Positions 32,166 through 45,800 of a stretch of 64,000 nucleotides of DNA are shown in pieces. This DNA is from Isoetes taiwanensis (taxonomy: Eukaryota; Streptophyta; Lycopodiopsida; Isoetales; Isoetaceae), in the NCBI GenBank assembly GCA_021234155.1, contig JAJEKV010000090.1, positions 2,350,479-2,414,478 of the forward strand, given 5' to 3'. Position 1 is the first letter of the stretch, and every line of letters starts with the position of its first letter. The position numbers were made by a program, and so were the translations under genes. The notes beneath the pieces are model-generated. The model ran no database searches, was not told where the DNA came from, and saw only the letters and a list, made by a program, of their open reading frames with translations.

Positions 32166-32335
32166 TCGATTAAGCAGCATGTGAGAGAGAGAACTCACGT
32201 CAACTTGGAAAGCGCTACCACCATGCAGAGCGACCATGATGATCTCTTGACAGTAGACATATATGACAGCTCAGCTGGGAGGAAGGGAGTAGGAGTAGGA
32301 AAGGCAAAGGCAGGGCCCCAAAGGGGGAAGGCACT
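32166..32335 (+). pseudogene. Gene A, copy 3, left part
   Basis: Encodes RERTHVNLESATTM and SSAGRKGVGVGKAKAGPQ and is close to copy 2 at 28449-28620. It is joined on the left, in an open frame, to the copia-2 polyprotein, and interrupted on the right at 32335/32336 by copia-1. The second half resumes at 38264. Confidence 0.8.
32331..32335 (+). repeat. Target-site duplication GCACT, left
   Basis: GCACT directly precedes the 5' LTR and recurs at 38259-38263 directly after the 3' LTR. Confidence 0.9.
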
Positions 32336-32878
32336 TGCAGAATATAGTCATGTTAAATCCAGTAACAGAGAATGCTACATAGAAAGATATAGGGCTATAG
32401 TTGGAGACGTTTTGTTGAGTTGAGCCATTGAATTGGGAAGCTTAACCATTAGACATTATTTAATGGTTAAATGTTAGGAGATTACATGGTTAAATATTTA
32501 GAAGGTTACATCGGTCGAATGTATGGAGGACAAGTAACAAGGAATAGATCTGGCAAGTGAATACAACAGTGGCGGGAAGCATCAAGAAACCTGAGCGGCC
32601 GGATCCAAGCCTAAGCGGCCGGATCTGGCCCTATAAGATGAATGAGAATGTAAAATATGATTGAGTTGTATTGTCGAAGATGCAGGCTTGGGCTATCGAA
32701 TGAAAATATTCAGCTATCTAATGGTTCTAGACCTTAATGCTTTGATCATTTTATTTCATTGTCTCATGCATTAAGTTAAGAAATATTGTCTAGATATTGA
32801 TAGAAAAGTATTGCTAAGAGATCAATAAGAAGTCATTGAATTAATTATTTGTGGCTTTGCATCATTGTAAAATCTTCA
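32336..32878 (+). repeat. 5' LTR of copia-1 (543 bp)
   Basis: Runs TGCAGAATATAG to AATCTTCA. By eye it differs from the 3' LTR at about 6 of 543 positions and has the same length, so the insertion is young. Confidence 0.95.
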
Positions 32879-32880
32879 TT

Positions 32881-32892
32881 TGGTATCAGAGC
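32881..32892 (+). promoter_or_regulatory. Primer-binding site of copia-1
   Basis: TGGTATCAGAGC two bases after the 5' LTR, complementary to the 3' end of initiator tRNA-Met. Confidence 0.9.
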
Positions 32893-32910
32893 ATAACCAG
32901 GTTGGAAAAA

Positions 32911-35900
32911 ATGTCAACTAGACTAGGAGCATCTCTTCTACGTGCTGTTGATGTGTTTAAAGGAACAGGGGGCTTCCAAGTGTGGAAGGAAAAAATAAAA
33001 GAAGTGTTGGAGGTGGAAGGTCCGTGGACCTATGTTACAGAGAAGTTGAGCGATTGAGCGGCTCAAAGAAGAAGAGGAAGGAGGCGCTTAGATCAACCGC
33101 CCAAGTTCAAGTGCTAAGGACAAGGATGATGAAAGTCTTAATCGAGGTAAGTTCGAGATAAGTGTAGCAAAGAAATTGGTTGAAGCTAAAAGTATTATTA
33201 TCACAAGCTAGGATCCAAAGATACTTCTAAAGGTCGAGGTATGAGTCCTAGAGCTATATGGAAGTATTTGATTGCTACTTATGAGAACAAAAACATCTTC
33301 ACAATTGGATGTTTTAGATGTGGAGTTAAGAAATCAAATATCATGATAAAGAAAATATCACCGAAGTTCTTTTCGTAAATTTGATAACTTGGTTGCGTAT
33401 TTAGAGGTCGCAGGAGTGATGATCACTCAAGAGCACCAGGTAATGACCATTGCCCGTGCTTTTTCAAACTATGAGCATTTGTCTACCTTAGTCAGAAACA
33501 TAGCTAAGAATAGAGAAAATGCTGAATTAATGGTGAAGACTGAGCTTGAGCAGAAAGCTCTTATTAGTGAGTCAAATGAACAAACTGAAATATTATTTGC
33601 TGGAAGGGGCAGGGGTAAAAACACTGATAGAAATAAGATTGGCCCTTGTTATGTGTGCAATAGCTATGGACACTTGAAAAACAATTGTCCAAAGAATGTG
33701 AAAGAGAATAAATGCTATAATTGCAAAGTGGTTATGGTCATATGGCAAATTTAACCGCTCTAGTCCAAAGGACTATGCTAGAGGGAGAGGCAGAAGTGAT
33801 AATCCTAGAGGGGATTTTGCAAGAGGAAGAGGCTTTAATCCAAGGGGAAGAGGAAGGGGAAGAAATACCTCAACAATTAATATTGCCAAGAATGTAGAAG
33901 CTGAAGGAGAAGAAATAATGGACGAAAATATAGAGGTAAGTAGCACTGATTCAGAAATTTTGAAAGCTTTGTCTTATAAATGAAACAAAAACTAAGGATG
34001 ACTTGCTTGTGTTAGATTCAGGAGCTGAAAGATCAGTCATAAAAGATGAAAGCAAGCTTAAAGGAAAGGAGAAAAGGGGGTCCAGTTTTGTGCAAATGGG
34101 AAATGGAAGTATGCAAAAGGTGGAGTCGGCCGAATGCTAGAAATTTTGATCTTTCGTGGAAACCAAGGAGCTTAGAAATGTATTATGTGTGCCTTCAATT
34201 ATCAGAAATTTAATTTCTGTTAGTCAACTTGTTGACTTAGGCTACAAAGTGTGTTTTGAGAAAACACATTGTAAAATCTTTCTTGAGAATGAATTAAAAT
34301 TCTTAGCAAGGAGATTTGGAAATTTATTTGCATTTGACAATGCAAGATCTGATGGTTCTATTAACTTGATCTCAGCTCCTACAATAAAAAATTGGCATGA
34401 AAGATTAGGGCATACACATTTAAACAACATTCAGTACATGATCAAGCACAATATGATTATTGCAGAGCAACAAAAGGATGAACATTTTGTTTGTGAAGGC
34501 TGCTTGCTAGGAAAGCATACCAGATTGAGGTTTTCTAAATCACACAAAAGAGCAAAGGGAATTCTAGATTTGATCCATACAGATCTATGTGGTCCAATCA
34601 ATGTAACTAGTATGACAGGAAAAAGGTATTTCATCACCTTCATAGACGATTTTTCCAGAAAAACCACAACTTATCTCTTAAGACATAAAGATCAGGCATT
34701 CAATGCATACAAAATCTTTGAGCAAGAAGTTGAAAGACAGACAGGAAGAAAAATTAAGTGTATTAGGTCTGACAGAGGAGGAGAATTTTTATCAGGGGAA
34801 TTTAATCAATATTGCAGGGCTCGAGGCATCAAAAGACAACTAACATGCAGGTTCACACCTCAACAAAATGGAGTAGCAGAAAGGAAGAATAGGACCATTT
34901 TGGATGCAGTTCGATCTATGCTTAAACAATCAGGTATGCCAAATTATCTTTGGGATGAAACTGTTAAAACTGCAGTGTACATTCAAAATAGGCTTCCCAC
35001 ATCAAGTATTAATGGCAAAACCCCTGAAGAAATGTGGAATGGTCACATACCAGCCTATGACATGTTTAAAACATTTGGATGTGTAGGATATGTACATGTG
35101 CCAAAGGAAATCAGGTTGAAACTTGATGATAGGGCCATTAAATGTTACTTAGTAGGGTATGATGAACATACCAAAGGATATAGAATGTTCCACTTGGAAA
35201 AAAGGCAAATAATCATAAGCAGGGACATTATTTTCAATGAACTGGGTGTACAAGGACGAGAATAAGGAACAAAAAAGTAATTCCAAAAACAAAGGATGAT
35301 GAACATGCAAACAAGGAAAGTAGTTATGATGATTTTGAAGAAAGATCGAGATGGATCATAATATATCCGATGCAAAAGTCAAGCACTCAAGGGATGAGCA
35401 ACAATCGAGATAGAACCCTAAATGCAAAATGAGGAGGCCTTTGAACATGGGGTGACAATCAAATCGAAATAAGAAGAGGAGGAAAAACAAAATTGAAAAC
35501 CTCAAGGAAGGAATGCAAGTAGATCTTGAGACATATGGCAGAAGTGATAGTGGAAAAAGTAAAAGACTCAATGATGATGAATTAGATATACATCAAATTA
35601 TGGCTCTTATTGAACCAGGGTTACCAACTAATTTTGTTGAGGTCATTAGCTCGTAAAAAATTCGCACAAAATGGATGGCAGCCATGAAGGAAGAGATGTA
35701 TGCATTTGAAAGAACACATACATATGAACTTGTTAAGCAACCAGATGGTAAGAATGTTATAGGGAGCAAGTGGATTTACAAGGTTAAAACATGGATAAAT
35801 GGAGAATCAAAATATAAAGCGAGATTAGTAGCTCAAGGATTCACACAGAAGAGAGGTTTAGATTATGAAGAGACTTTCTCTCCAATAGTTAAATTGACAA

Positions 35901-37186
35901 GCATCAGGGTCTTGCTTGCTTTTGCAAATGCAAATAATTTAGAAATACATCACATGGATGTAAGTACAGCATTTCTAAATGCAGAAATAAATGAGGAAGT
36001 TTATATGAGACCAGCTCCAGGTTTTGAACCTAAAGGAGAAAACACGGTCTGGAAGTTGAAACGTGCTGTGTATGGGCTAAAACAAGCACCCAGAATGTGG
36101 TACAACTGTATAGATAGCTATCTGCAAAAACAAGGGTTTAAACAGTTTATGAATGATGGGAGAATGTACATTCTCAACAAGGGAGATCAATTTTGCAATA
36201 TTGCTCTATATGTGGATGACAATATACTTGTGTCAAGCAACTCTGAAATTCTGGAATATTGCAAAAATATTCTAACTAGTAAATACAAGATGACGGATTT
36301 GGGTGAACTAAAAAAATTCTTGGGAATGGAGATTTACAGGGATAGATCCAAAAACATCCTACAAGTTACTCAAATCAACAACATTGAAGGTATGTTAAAG
36401 AGATTTTGCATGGAAGATTGTAATATTTCAAGAACTCCAATAGTTCAAGGTCTGAAACTATCAAATGACATGAGTCCAATGAATGAAGCAGAAATGATCA
36501 AAATGGCACATGTTCCTTATAGGGAATTGATAGGTTGTTTATTGTTTGTCTCAAAATCTACCGCACTGCACATTGCTTATACCGTCCGCCTTGCTTAGCA
36601 GATTTTCTAACAATCCGGGATATCAAAGACCGGATAATAGCTAAAAAGAGTGATAAGATACTTGAAGGGTACAAAGGATCATGGTCTCATGTTCAATAAT
36701 AAGGATTTGACATCGACAGATATGCCGATGCATCGGGCAAATGATGTAGACACTAGAAAATCCACTTCGGTTTTTGTTTGATGTTAGGAGGAGGAACAAT
36801 TGCTTGGAAAAGCAAAAACAATCTAGTGTAGCTATGTCCACAAATGAAAGTAATACAATTCAACTACACTTGCAGCAAAGGAAATTGTTTGGGTAAGGCG
36901 TTTACTTGATGAGCTCAAAGTTTTCCAAACATCTCCTACAATATTATTTTCAGATAGTTTAAGTTGTATTGCAATTACCAGGAATCCAGTGATGCATCAG
37001 AGAACCAAGCACATAGAGTTACATGTGCAATTTATCCGAGAAATGGTGAGCAAAGGCATTATAACTGTGAAACATGTTTCAACAAATGATCAAATAGCAG
37101 ATGTGCTGACTAAAGGTTTGTCAGAATTTAAGTTTCAGAAATTTAAACAATTGTTGGGAATTTCAGAGGTTGATCCCACAGCATAA
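32911..37186 (+). pseudogene. Copia-1 gag-pol, complete in order but frameshifted
   Basis: Gag begins MSTRLGASLLRAVDVFKGTG at 32911 and is broken several times up to 33750. One CCHC knuckle, CYVCNSYGHLKNNC, is intact and the second is frameshifted. The protease keeps its DSG (34015-34023). The GAG-pre-integrase plus integrase frame 34156-35265 (369 residues) is open and keeps HTDLCGP, RSDRGGEF and NGVAERKNR, so D, D and E are present. RT 35675-36598 (307 residues) is open, with YVDD at 36209-36220. RNase H (about 36600-37186) ends with KHIELHVQFIREMV and DVLTKGL; its first half is frameshifted. Order PR-INT-RT-RH is diagnostic of Ty1/copia. Despite the young LTRs, at least four breaks separate these frames, so this copy cannot make the polyprotein as read. 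Confidence 0.9.
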
Positions 37187-37702
37187 AATCACAAAGGATC
37201 CATGGAATAATCAGCTAAAGTATTGAAGCAGTTGATTTAGCAATATGAACATGTGACATTAAAGGGTTAAACCTGAAAGCCTATACTATAAACAGTTGCA
37301 GAATTTTGTTCTGAAGATATGAGCAGGAAACAAAATATCAGACCAATTCTCATTTGAGAAAGTGTGCAAATGATGAAGATCATGATTGCAAAAACATTGA
37401 AGTTTATATAATCTGACTATGAGAAGCAGTGGCAGTAGGCAGACTGTATTAACATCTTGACTGCACAAACATTAAAGTTCATAAACAGTGGCAGTAAGCA
37501 GACTGTATTGACCATCATGGGAGATAGGTTGATTGTTGTATTAATCTAAAATGCAGGAGCTATTATGGTGTGAACAGTTACAGGTTCTAGATCTATGTGA
37601 AAATTATGAGGTGAAAGGGCAAGTCAGGAAATGAATGCTTTCCTAAGTTCACCTCAACATACATGACAAAGTTCTGCAGATACATGTCTCAGAGGATGTT
37701 AA

Positions 37703-37715
37703 CATGAAAGGGGAA
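37703..37715 (+). promoter_or_regulatory. Polypurine tract of copia-1
   Basis: CATGAAAGGGGAA immediately before the 3' LTR. Confidence 0.8.
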
Positions 37716-38258
37716 TGCAGAATATAGTCATGTTAAATCCAGTAACAGAGAATGCTACATAGAAAGATATAGGGCTATAGTTGGAGACGTTTTGTTGAGT
37801 TGAACCATTGAATTGGGAAGCTTAACCATTAGACATTATTTAATGGTTAAATGTTAGGAGATTACATGGTTAAATATTTAGAAGGTTACATCGGTCGAAT
37901 GTATGGAGGACAAGTAACAAGGAACAGATCTGGCAAGTGAATACAACAGTGGCGGGAAGCATCAAGAGACCTGAGCGGCCGGATCCAAGCCTAAGCGGCC
38001 AGATCTGGCCCTATAAGATGAATGAGAATGTAAAATATGATTGAGCTGTATTGTCGAAGATGCAGGCTTGGGCTATCGAATGAAAATATTCAGCTATCTA
38101 ATGGTTCTAGACCTTAATGCTTTGATCATTTTATTTCATTGTCTCATGCATTAAGTTAAGAAATATTGTCTAGATATTGATAGAAAAGTATTGCTAAGAG
38201 ATCAATAAGAAGTCATTGAATTAAGTATTTGTGGCTTTGCATCATTGTAAAATCTTCA
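37716..38258 (+). repeat. 3' LTR of copia-1 (543 bp)
   Basis: Partner of 32336-32878, same length, TGCAG start and TTCA end, followed by the GCACT duplication. Confidence 0.95.
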
Positions 38259-38263
38259 GCACT
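38259..38263 (+). repeat. Target-site duplication GCACT, right
   Basis: Matches 32331-32335. Removing the element and one copy restores the reading frame of gene A across the site. Confidence 0.9.
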
Positions 38264-38630
38264 TCGCTATTACCTTCCAGCCCTAAGCCAAGGGCATATG
38301 ATAATATTCCACAAGGACTTCAACCCAAGGGGAAAAGAGGACGTCACTCTCCTCACATCATTGTCCAGCTTCGACAAGCATCCCAAGATAAGAGAGAATG
38401 CAGATCTTGTAATTCTCTTTAAAAGGTCAGTGGCACTATACAGCTTGGACTTCGCACGAGGGCATCTGCGTGACGCACCCCTAGCAATGATAGCAGTCAT
38501 GGCACCGAAACCTTCCGCGCCCCAGTTGGCTCGAGCTTTGGAGGGAGGATCTTCATGAAACATCATTTGAAACATCGGCAAGGGCCTCATGCTAAAAGAC
38601 ATCAAGCAGTTCTTCAAGTCCAAGCACTGA
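38264..38630 (+). pseudogene. Gene A, copy 3, right part
   Basis: Continues the C-terminal domain: YYLPALSQGHMIIFHKDF, then ENADLVILFKRSVALYSLDF, APQLARALEGGSS, a TGA at about 38557 with another shortly after, and in the same frame GKGLMLKDIKQFFKSKH before the stop at 38628-38630. The last segment matches copy 1's GRRVGTAQVKKFLEDN and defines the true C-terminus of gene A. Confidence 0.8.
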
Positions 38631-39852
38631 TCACGAGATTAGATCCTTCGCGATTGTAATAACTAAAATGTTTTGAGTTACCAAGTGTATTGTTGTAACT
38701 TTTAAGCTTAAAATTGTAGGGCTATGATATGTTCAATAGAAATAACATTTGTAACCTTATCATCCTGTTGTATCTTGATTTCTTTTATCTATAAAACAAA
38801 TCAATATAGGACTATCATAATAACAAATAATTTCAAATGATAAGCATGTGCTAATCCTTGCAGCAAGAAACTCCGATTCAACCTCGCAGGTCCAGGATAA
38901 CCAAGGACGACAACGCAACTGGCTACCCAGGAACTTGTTTGGCAGGGAAACCAATGAAGAGGAGAATATGTCAGTAGAAGCTGTCAATAAGCAACTGACA
39001 CAGATGCGTAACTAGATGGCGCAGCTGGTGCAATGGGCTACCCCATTCATGCGAGCTCAAGAGTGTGTGGCATATGCGACCTCCACCGAAAACAGAACAG
39101 GGGGGCCAACCGAAACAGGAGGCAGCACCAGTAGCACACAGGGACATGAAAAGGAAGAGAAGAAACAAGAGGAGCCCTAGTAATTTGAGCTCCAACACAG
39201 AGACTAACCCGGGCAGTGGATCAGATCATGAAGTGTTATTACTTATTAGCATTTGATCTAATGGTCAAATACTAGTCTAAGCAATGTGTCAAATATTAGT
39301 CTAAGCAAGATGGACACCGTGTATTCCTCGTTCCAAAAGAATGCCGAAAGTAACCAGCTTTACTAAAAGCTTGCTAGGATCTCCACATTACCACAATTTC
39401 GAGGTGCTAACGTTTCCCACATGTATGACAATGAATAATTGCATCCAGCTGCTTTGGGTCCTTGCGCCTTTGTTGGGTGGCAAGCAGATGCCAGGGATAA
39501 CATTGTTGCTCGCTTAATGGGTTCTTTGTTTTCAGCCTTTATGTCATGGCCAGGAAAGGAAGGAAAAAAAAACTCAAACAAAAAGAATTCCTTTTACATT
39601 ATCAGGGGTTTAGGGTTCATGCTACTTGCAGCGTCAATGTCACTGTTGCAACTCGACGTGGACCCAATTCTTAACCACGGATTTGTAGAGCTCTGATCTT
39701 ATTGGGGTACTTTGGGACAATGATATTCTGGTTTATCTGCATTATGCAGCTCGATGGGCACTAGAATTGCAAGCTTTTTTTTTTTCTGTAAAGCTTGATT
39801 GAAGGTAGCAGAGATGCTGACATAGACTTTTGCGATTGCCAATCCACCGACA
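38631..39852. other. Flank of gene A copy 3 and upstream region of the nucleotidase gene
   Basis: At 38861-39180 a frame with stops reads like a Gln/Glu/Lys-rich gag-type tail (NKQLTQMRN, KEEKKQEEP), unassigned. From 39255 to 39852 there is no gene; this should hold the promoter of the 5'-nucleotidase gene, but I see no clear TATA box. Confidence 0.35.
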
Positions 39853-42800
39853 ATGACAACAGCGCAAGCTCCTCCTTTATGCAATTTGTCGACATTTAGG
39901 ATTGATCCTATTTTTTATCACAGAATCAGAAAAAAATGCCAGCTTCCCGGTTATAGCTCATGCAGATTGAGCTTGCATGCTAAAAAATGCTTAAAATGTT
40001 TTTCTCATGATCAAAGAGGCCCTTTATATGATGGCCCTGCTTTGACCACTCCCATGGATGCGAAAGAAGATGCCCAACAGAGGATTTGCCAACAGTTGAA
40101 TGAGGAGATTACGAGTCCGCTCAAGGAAAAACAGAAGAATGAAAATGGAAAGGCATCAGAATTATTTTATGTTGTGAAGACATCAAAGGATAGTAATTTT
40201 GACATTGACTATTTGGGAGAGAGCACAAAGGGTGACATGAATGTAAGAAAGGAGTTGCTTCACACTTCAGGTGAAACATTGTTTCTTGCCTGTGTGCTGA
40301 TAACAATCAAAAGAATATTATTTTCTGGTTCTCTTTACTAGAAAATCCGTATGGTTATAAAATGTAGTTGAAGTCTTAAATTTTTCTATACAACCGTTCA
40401 GAGTACTTGTAGTTTTTGGCTTCTTTTAAATTTCAAAATGGTACTGGTTTGAAGTCTCCATTGTCTTACTGGTTTTTAAATTAGTTCCCTCATACTGATT
40501 GACACATACTATAATCATGTTGTAACACTGCTTGCTAAGTTCCACATATCCATCCCTTACCATTTTAGTGGTTCTAACGTTATGGATGTTTGTTTCATTT
40601 AGATCTCCTGTATAAATTACTGTAACCAGCCTTTCATTAAGAACTTCAATATGCCACAGTGTGTCTTTGGATTATGGCTGCAACATCTTATCTTTTTAAT
40701 TGGTTATATTCTAGGTCATTTTGCTTCTTTGAATTGAGTGCTTGGGCCAAAGTCCATGCTTTTTGACTCCTAGAACACAATCATGATCCTTGTGTCTAAT
40801 GTAGAGCCTGATGGAGTTCCTATTACATTAGAAGGTCCAATTGAAGATCTTGCAAGGAAAGAAGCAAGAGAAGCAGGACACTTGCTGAGAACGTTAGGGA
40901 TTCCGGTAAAGTACAACTGTTCCACTTTATCTTGCTTGTGTCTATAATTAATTGGTAAGTCTTGTTGAGGGGGATAGATTCACCTAATATGCTTTCCTTC
41001 CTGTTACTTGAAGTGGCAGTAATTGTTTTCAGCTAAGAAACAAATGAATAACATGTTCTTATCAACTATTTATTATCAAGGACGTTTTCTGTATGCACTT
41101 AAGGACAGAAATTTTATATTTACTGCCTCAATGCGTGTTATCAAAGCTAGCACAAGTATCAAATAAAATATCTTATTGCATATGAATTATGTAAGATGTG
41201 AGTTTGATATTTAAGAGCAAGGGAAAATAATTAGAGTGGTGATCACAGACACGAATACCAAGAGTCATTGGGTAGTAATGCTGTTGCTGAGTGCATATAG
41301 CAATATGGAGGTGTGGGGGGCAGATAAGGCTAGTAGAGGCTAACTATAGCATAGTTTAACTATATGCGCTAACATGGCTGAAGCTCACTATGAACTTTTT
41401 GATATGACAAAGACATGAATACTTAAGCATATTCATGAATTCTGACGGGTCCGTAATAGTCAAGAGAACCTTCCCTGAAGACTTTATAAAGATGGTCATC
41501 ATCAGGCCAGTTTCATTATTTTGAGCATACTGCTAGATTGGGAGAAGTTAACAGACAGTCAATTCTATCTTATTCTGGCATTCTAACTTGATTGGAATTC
41601 GATGTCAAAATATTGATCCAGATTAAGGGAAAGCTTGGTAACTTGCACGCCTAGTTCTGCAACATGAGCACATACAGTCTGCAAGAAGTCTGGCAGAGGT
41701 AGTCTGGTTTATGGAGCATACGCTACCCAGTCAAAAGGAAGTTAAATCTTGACAAGTTTACAAGAACTCCAAGAAAGGTTTATGCAAACGTTCTAAAAAT
41801 ACATCTTCCCTGTTTTTGAAGAAACGTAATTCTCAGTTGCATGTTTAGCATCCCCAGAGAATTTGAATGGAGACATTAGGTCCTATAAGGACTCGGCCTG
41901 AGAATTGTAAATCACAAAAATAACTAGAAATTGTGTTTTTTTTGCACCTGATTCTCCTGCCTACTCTAAAAATATGCTCTGATATAATCATCTGGCCACT
42001 TTTATTTTCTGCTAGGCCGCCACTTCTTGAAGGACTCCTTGTGTTTTCATGCTGATCGTTTTATAAGAAAATAATAGAATGTGCTAAGCTCAAGCTACGA
42101 AAGGACATATTCAATTTTAACTATTAAGGAATGTATGCGCTGATGTAACATGACATGTCAGCCATCTATCTTGTTGCTTATAATTCTAATGCATATTTGT
42201 TAGTTTTACAGGAACATTATCCCCAAGGTATTCCTTCAAGGGGCATCTTTTGCAGCAGAACATTGAATTTACGTTCAATTACAACAATTGGTTATGATAT
42301 GGATTATACCCTTGTTCAGTATAGTGTTGATGTATGTACCTTGAATTTGCTATTTTCACCTGCTGATTGGAAATAGTTGAAACCTCATTAACCAGTTTCA
42401 GCGGGTTTTACAGTTTTTCATTTGATGACTCTGTCCATTGTTATTATGTTATTGGAATTTAGGCTTGGGAAGGCAGAGCTTAAAGTATGGAATGGATAAC
42501 TTGGCGGAGCATGGGCTATCCTGTTGATGGACTAAAATTTGATCCTGACTTGGTATGGTATTAAAGTTTTTTCTTTTATTTCTTCGACCGGCCCCTTTAT
42601 GCGGTCAATCTCACACTTGTTTATGCGTTAATGGACTGTGATCGTATCTACTTTTGTTCACAGTTGAGAAAGCATTGAAATGTCTTTTTGTCATCTTCTC
42701 TTCAGGCTTTTCTCATTTGATTTCTATGCAGTTCCTAGAGTTACCCATTCATTATTTTGCCAAGAGCTTGTTTGTTTTCCAGTTCCCCACATGCCTGCTG

Positions 42801-45800
42801 TTTGGCAGTAGGACCTCAGATTGCCAAGTGGTGTCTTGGTCAAAAGTAGAAATAGTGTGAAGAAGTCATTTCACATGTTTAAATATGGTTTATGACAAGC
42901 TTAAGAGATCAAGGAGGGTCACAATCTATTCTGAATAGAACTGTGCATGCGTCTTTGTTCTTGTCTATGCACTATCATAATCGTGGGTACAGAACCATCT
43001 GACAATGCTAAGCAAAGGAAGAAAGTAAGACAAGTAGGTATTTTCATTTGCAGGTAATAAGAGGCCTGATTATGGACAAAGATAAGGGAAACCTAGTGAA
43101 AGCTGATCGTTTTGGATATGTGAAAAGGGCGATGCATGGTACCAAGATGATCTCTAACAGAGCCATAAGGTACTGGCGTGGCTTAGATTTTTGTGTTTTT
43201 ATCAAGGAAGAATGCAGAATTGTGTAAGTTCCAAAACAAATGCTACTTTGTGCAGTGAGATGTACGGTAGGGAGTTGGTAGACTTACGGAATGAAAGTCG
43301 CTGGGAATTTCTTAACACGCTTTTTTTTTCAGTCTCGAGGCAGTAATGTACATGCAGGTACGCCTTTCTTTCCTTTGCTTGTGTTGTGTTACTTCAATAG
43401 CTCATAAAACCTCTAATTATTACGCTCAAGCAGATACTAATTTATGTGAAGATGTGGTTGCATGGAAATGTTTGAAGAGATTTGTGTCTGTTTTCTTATG
43501 TGGATTCCCCATATCTATCATTGTTTTACAATTTCTATACTTAAAGATGTGTGCCTACAATTTTGGGCTTGAATTTGTTAGTTGCTAGAACAAAGATAAT
43601 ATTTTCTTAAAACATGTTATTGATGCTAATAGATGGTAGAAAGATTGGACGAGGGTGCATTGCCCCCACAGCTAGGTCCACTTGATTATCAAGGGCTGCA
43701 TAAGGTACGTAAAACTAGTAAATACCAGTTTTGTTGCATGACTGACTTCATATATATTTTTTGAAGGTTGTAGCAAGAGCACTTTTCAGAGCCCATGTTG
43801 AAGGGCAACTGAAGGTAAATATTAGAAGAAAAATCTGTAAAGTATTATGTTTGAGTGTTCTTATTGTTTAAATTTTTTGTCAGGCTGAAATTATTAGTGA
43901 ACCTGAACGTTTTGTGGAACTTGATCCTGAGTTACCTCTGGCTTTGTTGGATCAAAAGGAAGTATGATTATTTGAAACTTTTGTCTAAGTAGATAGATAG
44001 TCAAGAAACTGTCATTCTATAAATGAATACACTATTTATCTCAGCTGCTGGAATCGCTTTTAAGTGCAGCATATTGAATCTCATGCGTCCAAAAGCTGTC
44101 TTTTAATTATAGGGGCATGGAAGTATAGTGGTGTAGCCTTGTAATAACTGCTTGCAATGTAGGCATCCTGTTCAGCCGAAAGTATTGAAAACGGGAAATA
44201 AGGATGAATATGCATCTATTGGGAATGGCTCCCATCATGGCTATAAATCGATATTCAAAACAAAAAAAGTTCTGAATCAATGTGATTTTCCATAGCACGA
44301 TTACTCTGCAATACCAATCCTGCCAGTTTGCTTCGTGGCAAGCTTCCATGTCAAAGATCTTTAGAGGAACTCTCAGTACTTGCCCACTTGGGGGATTGGA
44401 AGAACCCCTACTTCCGAAACTTGACCACCTTGCAACGCCAGAATGTGTTGCTTCATATCAATATTTTACTGAGAGGCTTCCCTACTTAGCATTTATGGCG
44501 TCCAAAAATCAGGCTCTTCAGGATATCAAAGTTGTGCAACAAAATGAGCTTCTTAATAGACCAACTTCCGCTATTTAATATCATCCTTCAACCTTGGTTT
44601 GAAATGACCAGGTAAAAATGCATGATTTAGTATACAGGCTGGCAAGCAAATGGACCATCTTTATAGAGCTATCCACTAAAAAGAAAAATTCTACAAGGTT
44701 TATTTTTAAACATCTCCACAGATGGTTTCTTTAGACGACCTGAGGATTGTGGTTTTGTGTGTTTCCCCGCAAAAGCTAAAAGTTGAAGCTGGTGCCAAGC
44801 CAAGGTAGGGCACAAGAGGAAAGACTATCAGGGATGGCGGAATTGGAAGAGCACTTTTTCTTCTCTTGTCCTTTATACTACTGTCAAATATGTATTCAAC
44901 AATTTTTTATGAGTTCTTAGGTGGTTCTTTTTGCATTGATTCTTGAAGAGGATGTTATTAGAGAAAGCATTGTAGGCCGTACAAACAACATATTGACATT
45001 CTGATGCACAGGAAAGTTCTCAATAGATTGTGAATTAGCATTTTCTCAATATATACATGTAGACATTTTCCTGCTGTGGGTTGTTTTCCACTGCATTGTC
45101 TGCCCTAACTTCCAGTTGCCAAAGGCATTCAAAAAGGAGCGAGCTTGTTAAAATGCTCTAAAATCAAACCTCTGGTATATACTTATAATTTTTTGGGGGC
45201 ATTCCATGGATGCAAAAAAATACATTGCTGGTGAATATATTGGGTGCATATTCAATCTTGCTATGTGTTTTCTGGAACACAGAAGCTTGTTTACAAACGG
45301 CTAAAGTATATATCTATTTTCAGTTGAAAGTTATTTAGCGAGAGTTTAGGTTAATGTTCTTTTTTTCACGTTCTATAAAATATGGTACTTGCAGGCTGGT
45401 AAGCGCTTACTCTTAATTACAAATTCGGATTATCACTACACAAACAAGATGATGCAATATGCCTTCAATCAGTTCCTTCCGAACAGAATGAATTGGCGGG
45501 ATCTTTTTGAGATGGTAAGGGTAGAATCTTTTAACATTTACTAAGGTTATTTGTGCCCATTACTAAGATTAATTTTTTTTCTCCATGACGTCAGAGATAA
45601 ATCTGCAAGAGCTGTTTATTTCCTCTCTCATTTCTGTTCCAACATGCTAATCTTTAAAGCTCACTGTACAGCCTCTCATATTTGATACGGAATTTTAGCT
45701 GGTGATTTTTTGCCATCATTGGTTAAGAACGACTTAGTTAATCAGCGGTTGACCAGAAACTAAAATGGAATTCGATTTCGTGTACCATGTTTGTTTATTG

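Noticed and set aside
44282-44578. 98-codon frame in intron 9 of the nucleotidase gene as an exon
   Set aside because: No similarity to the family at that point, and exons 9 and 10 join in phase without it.
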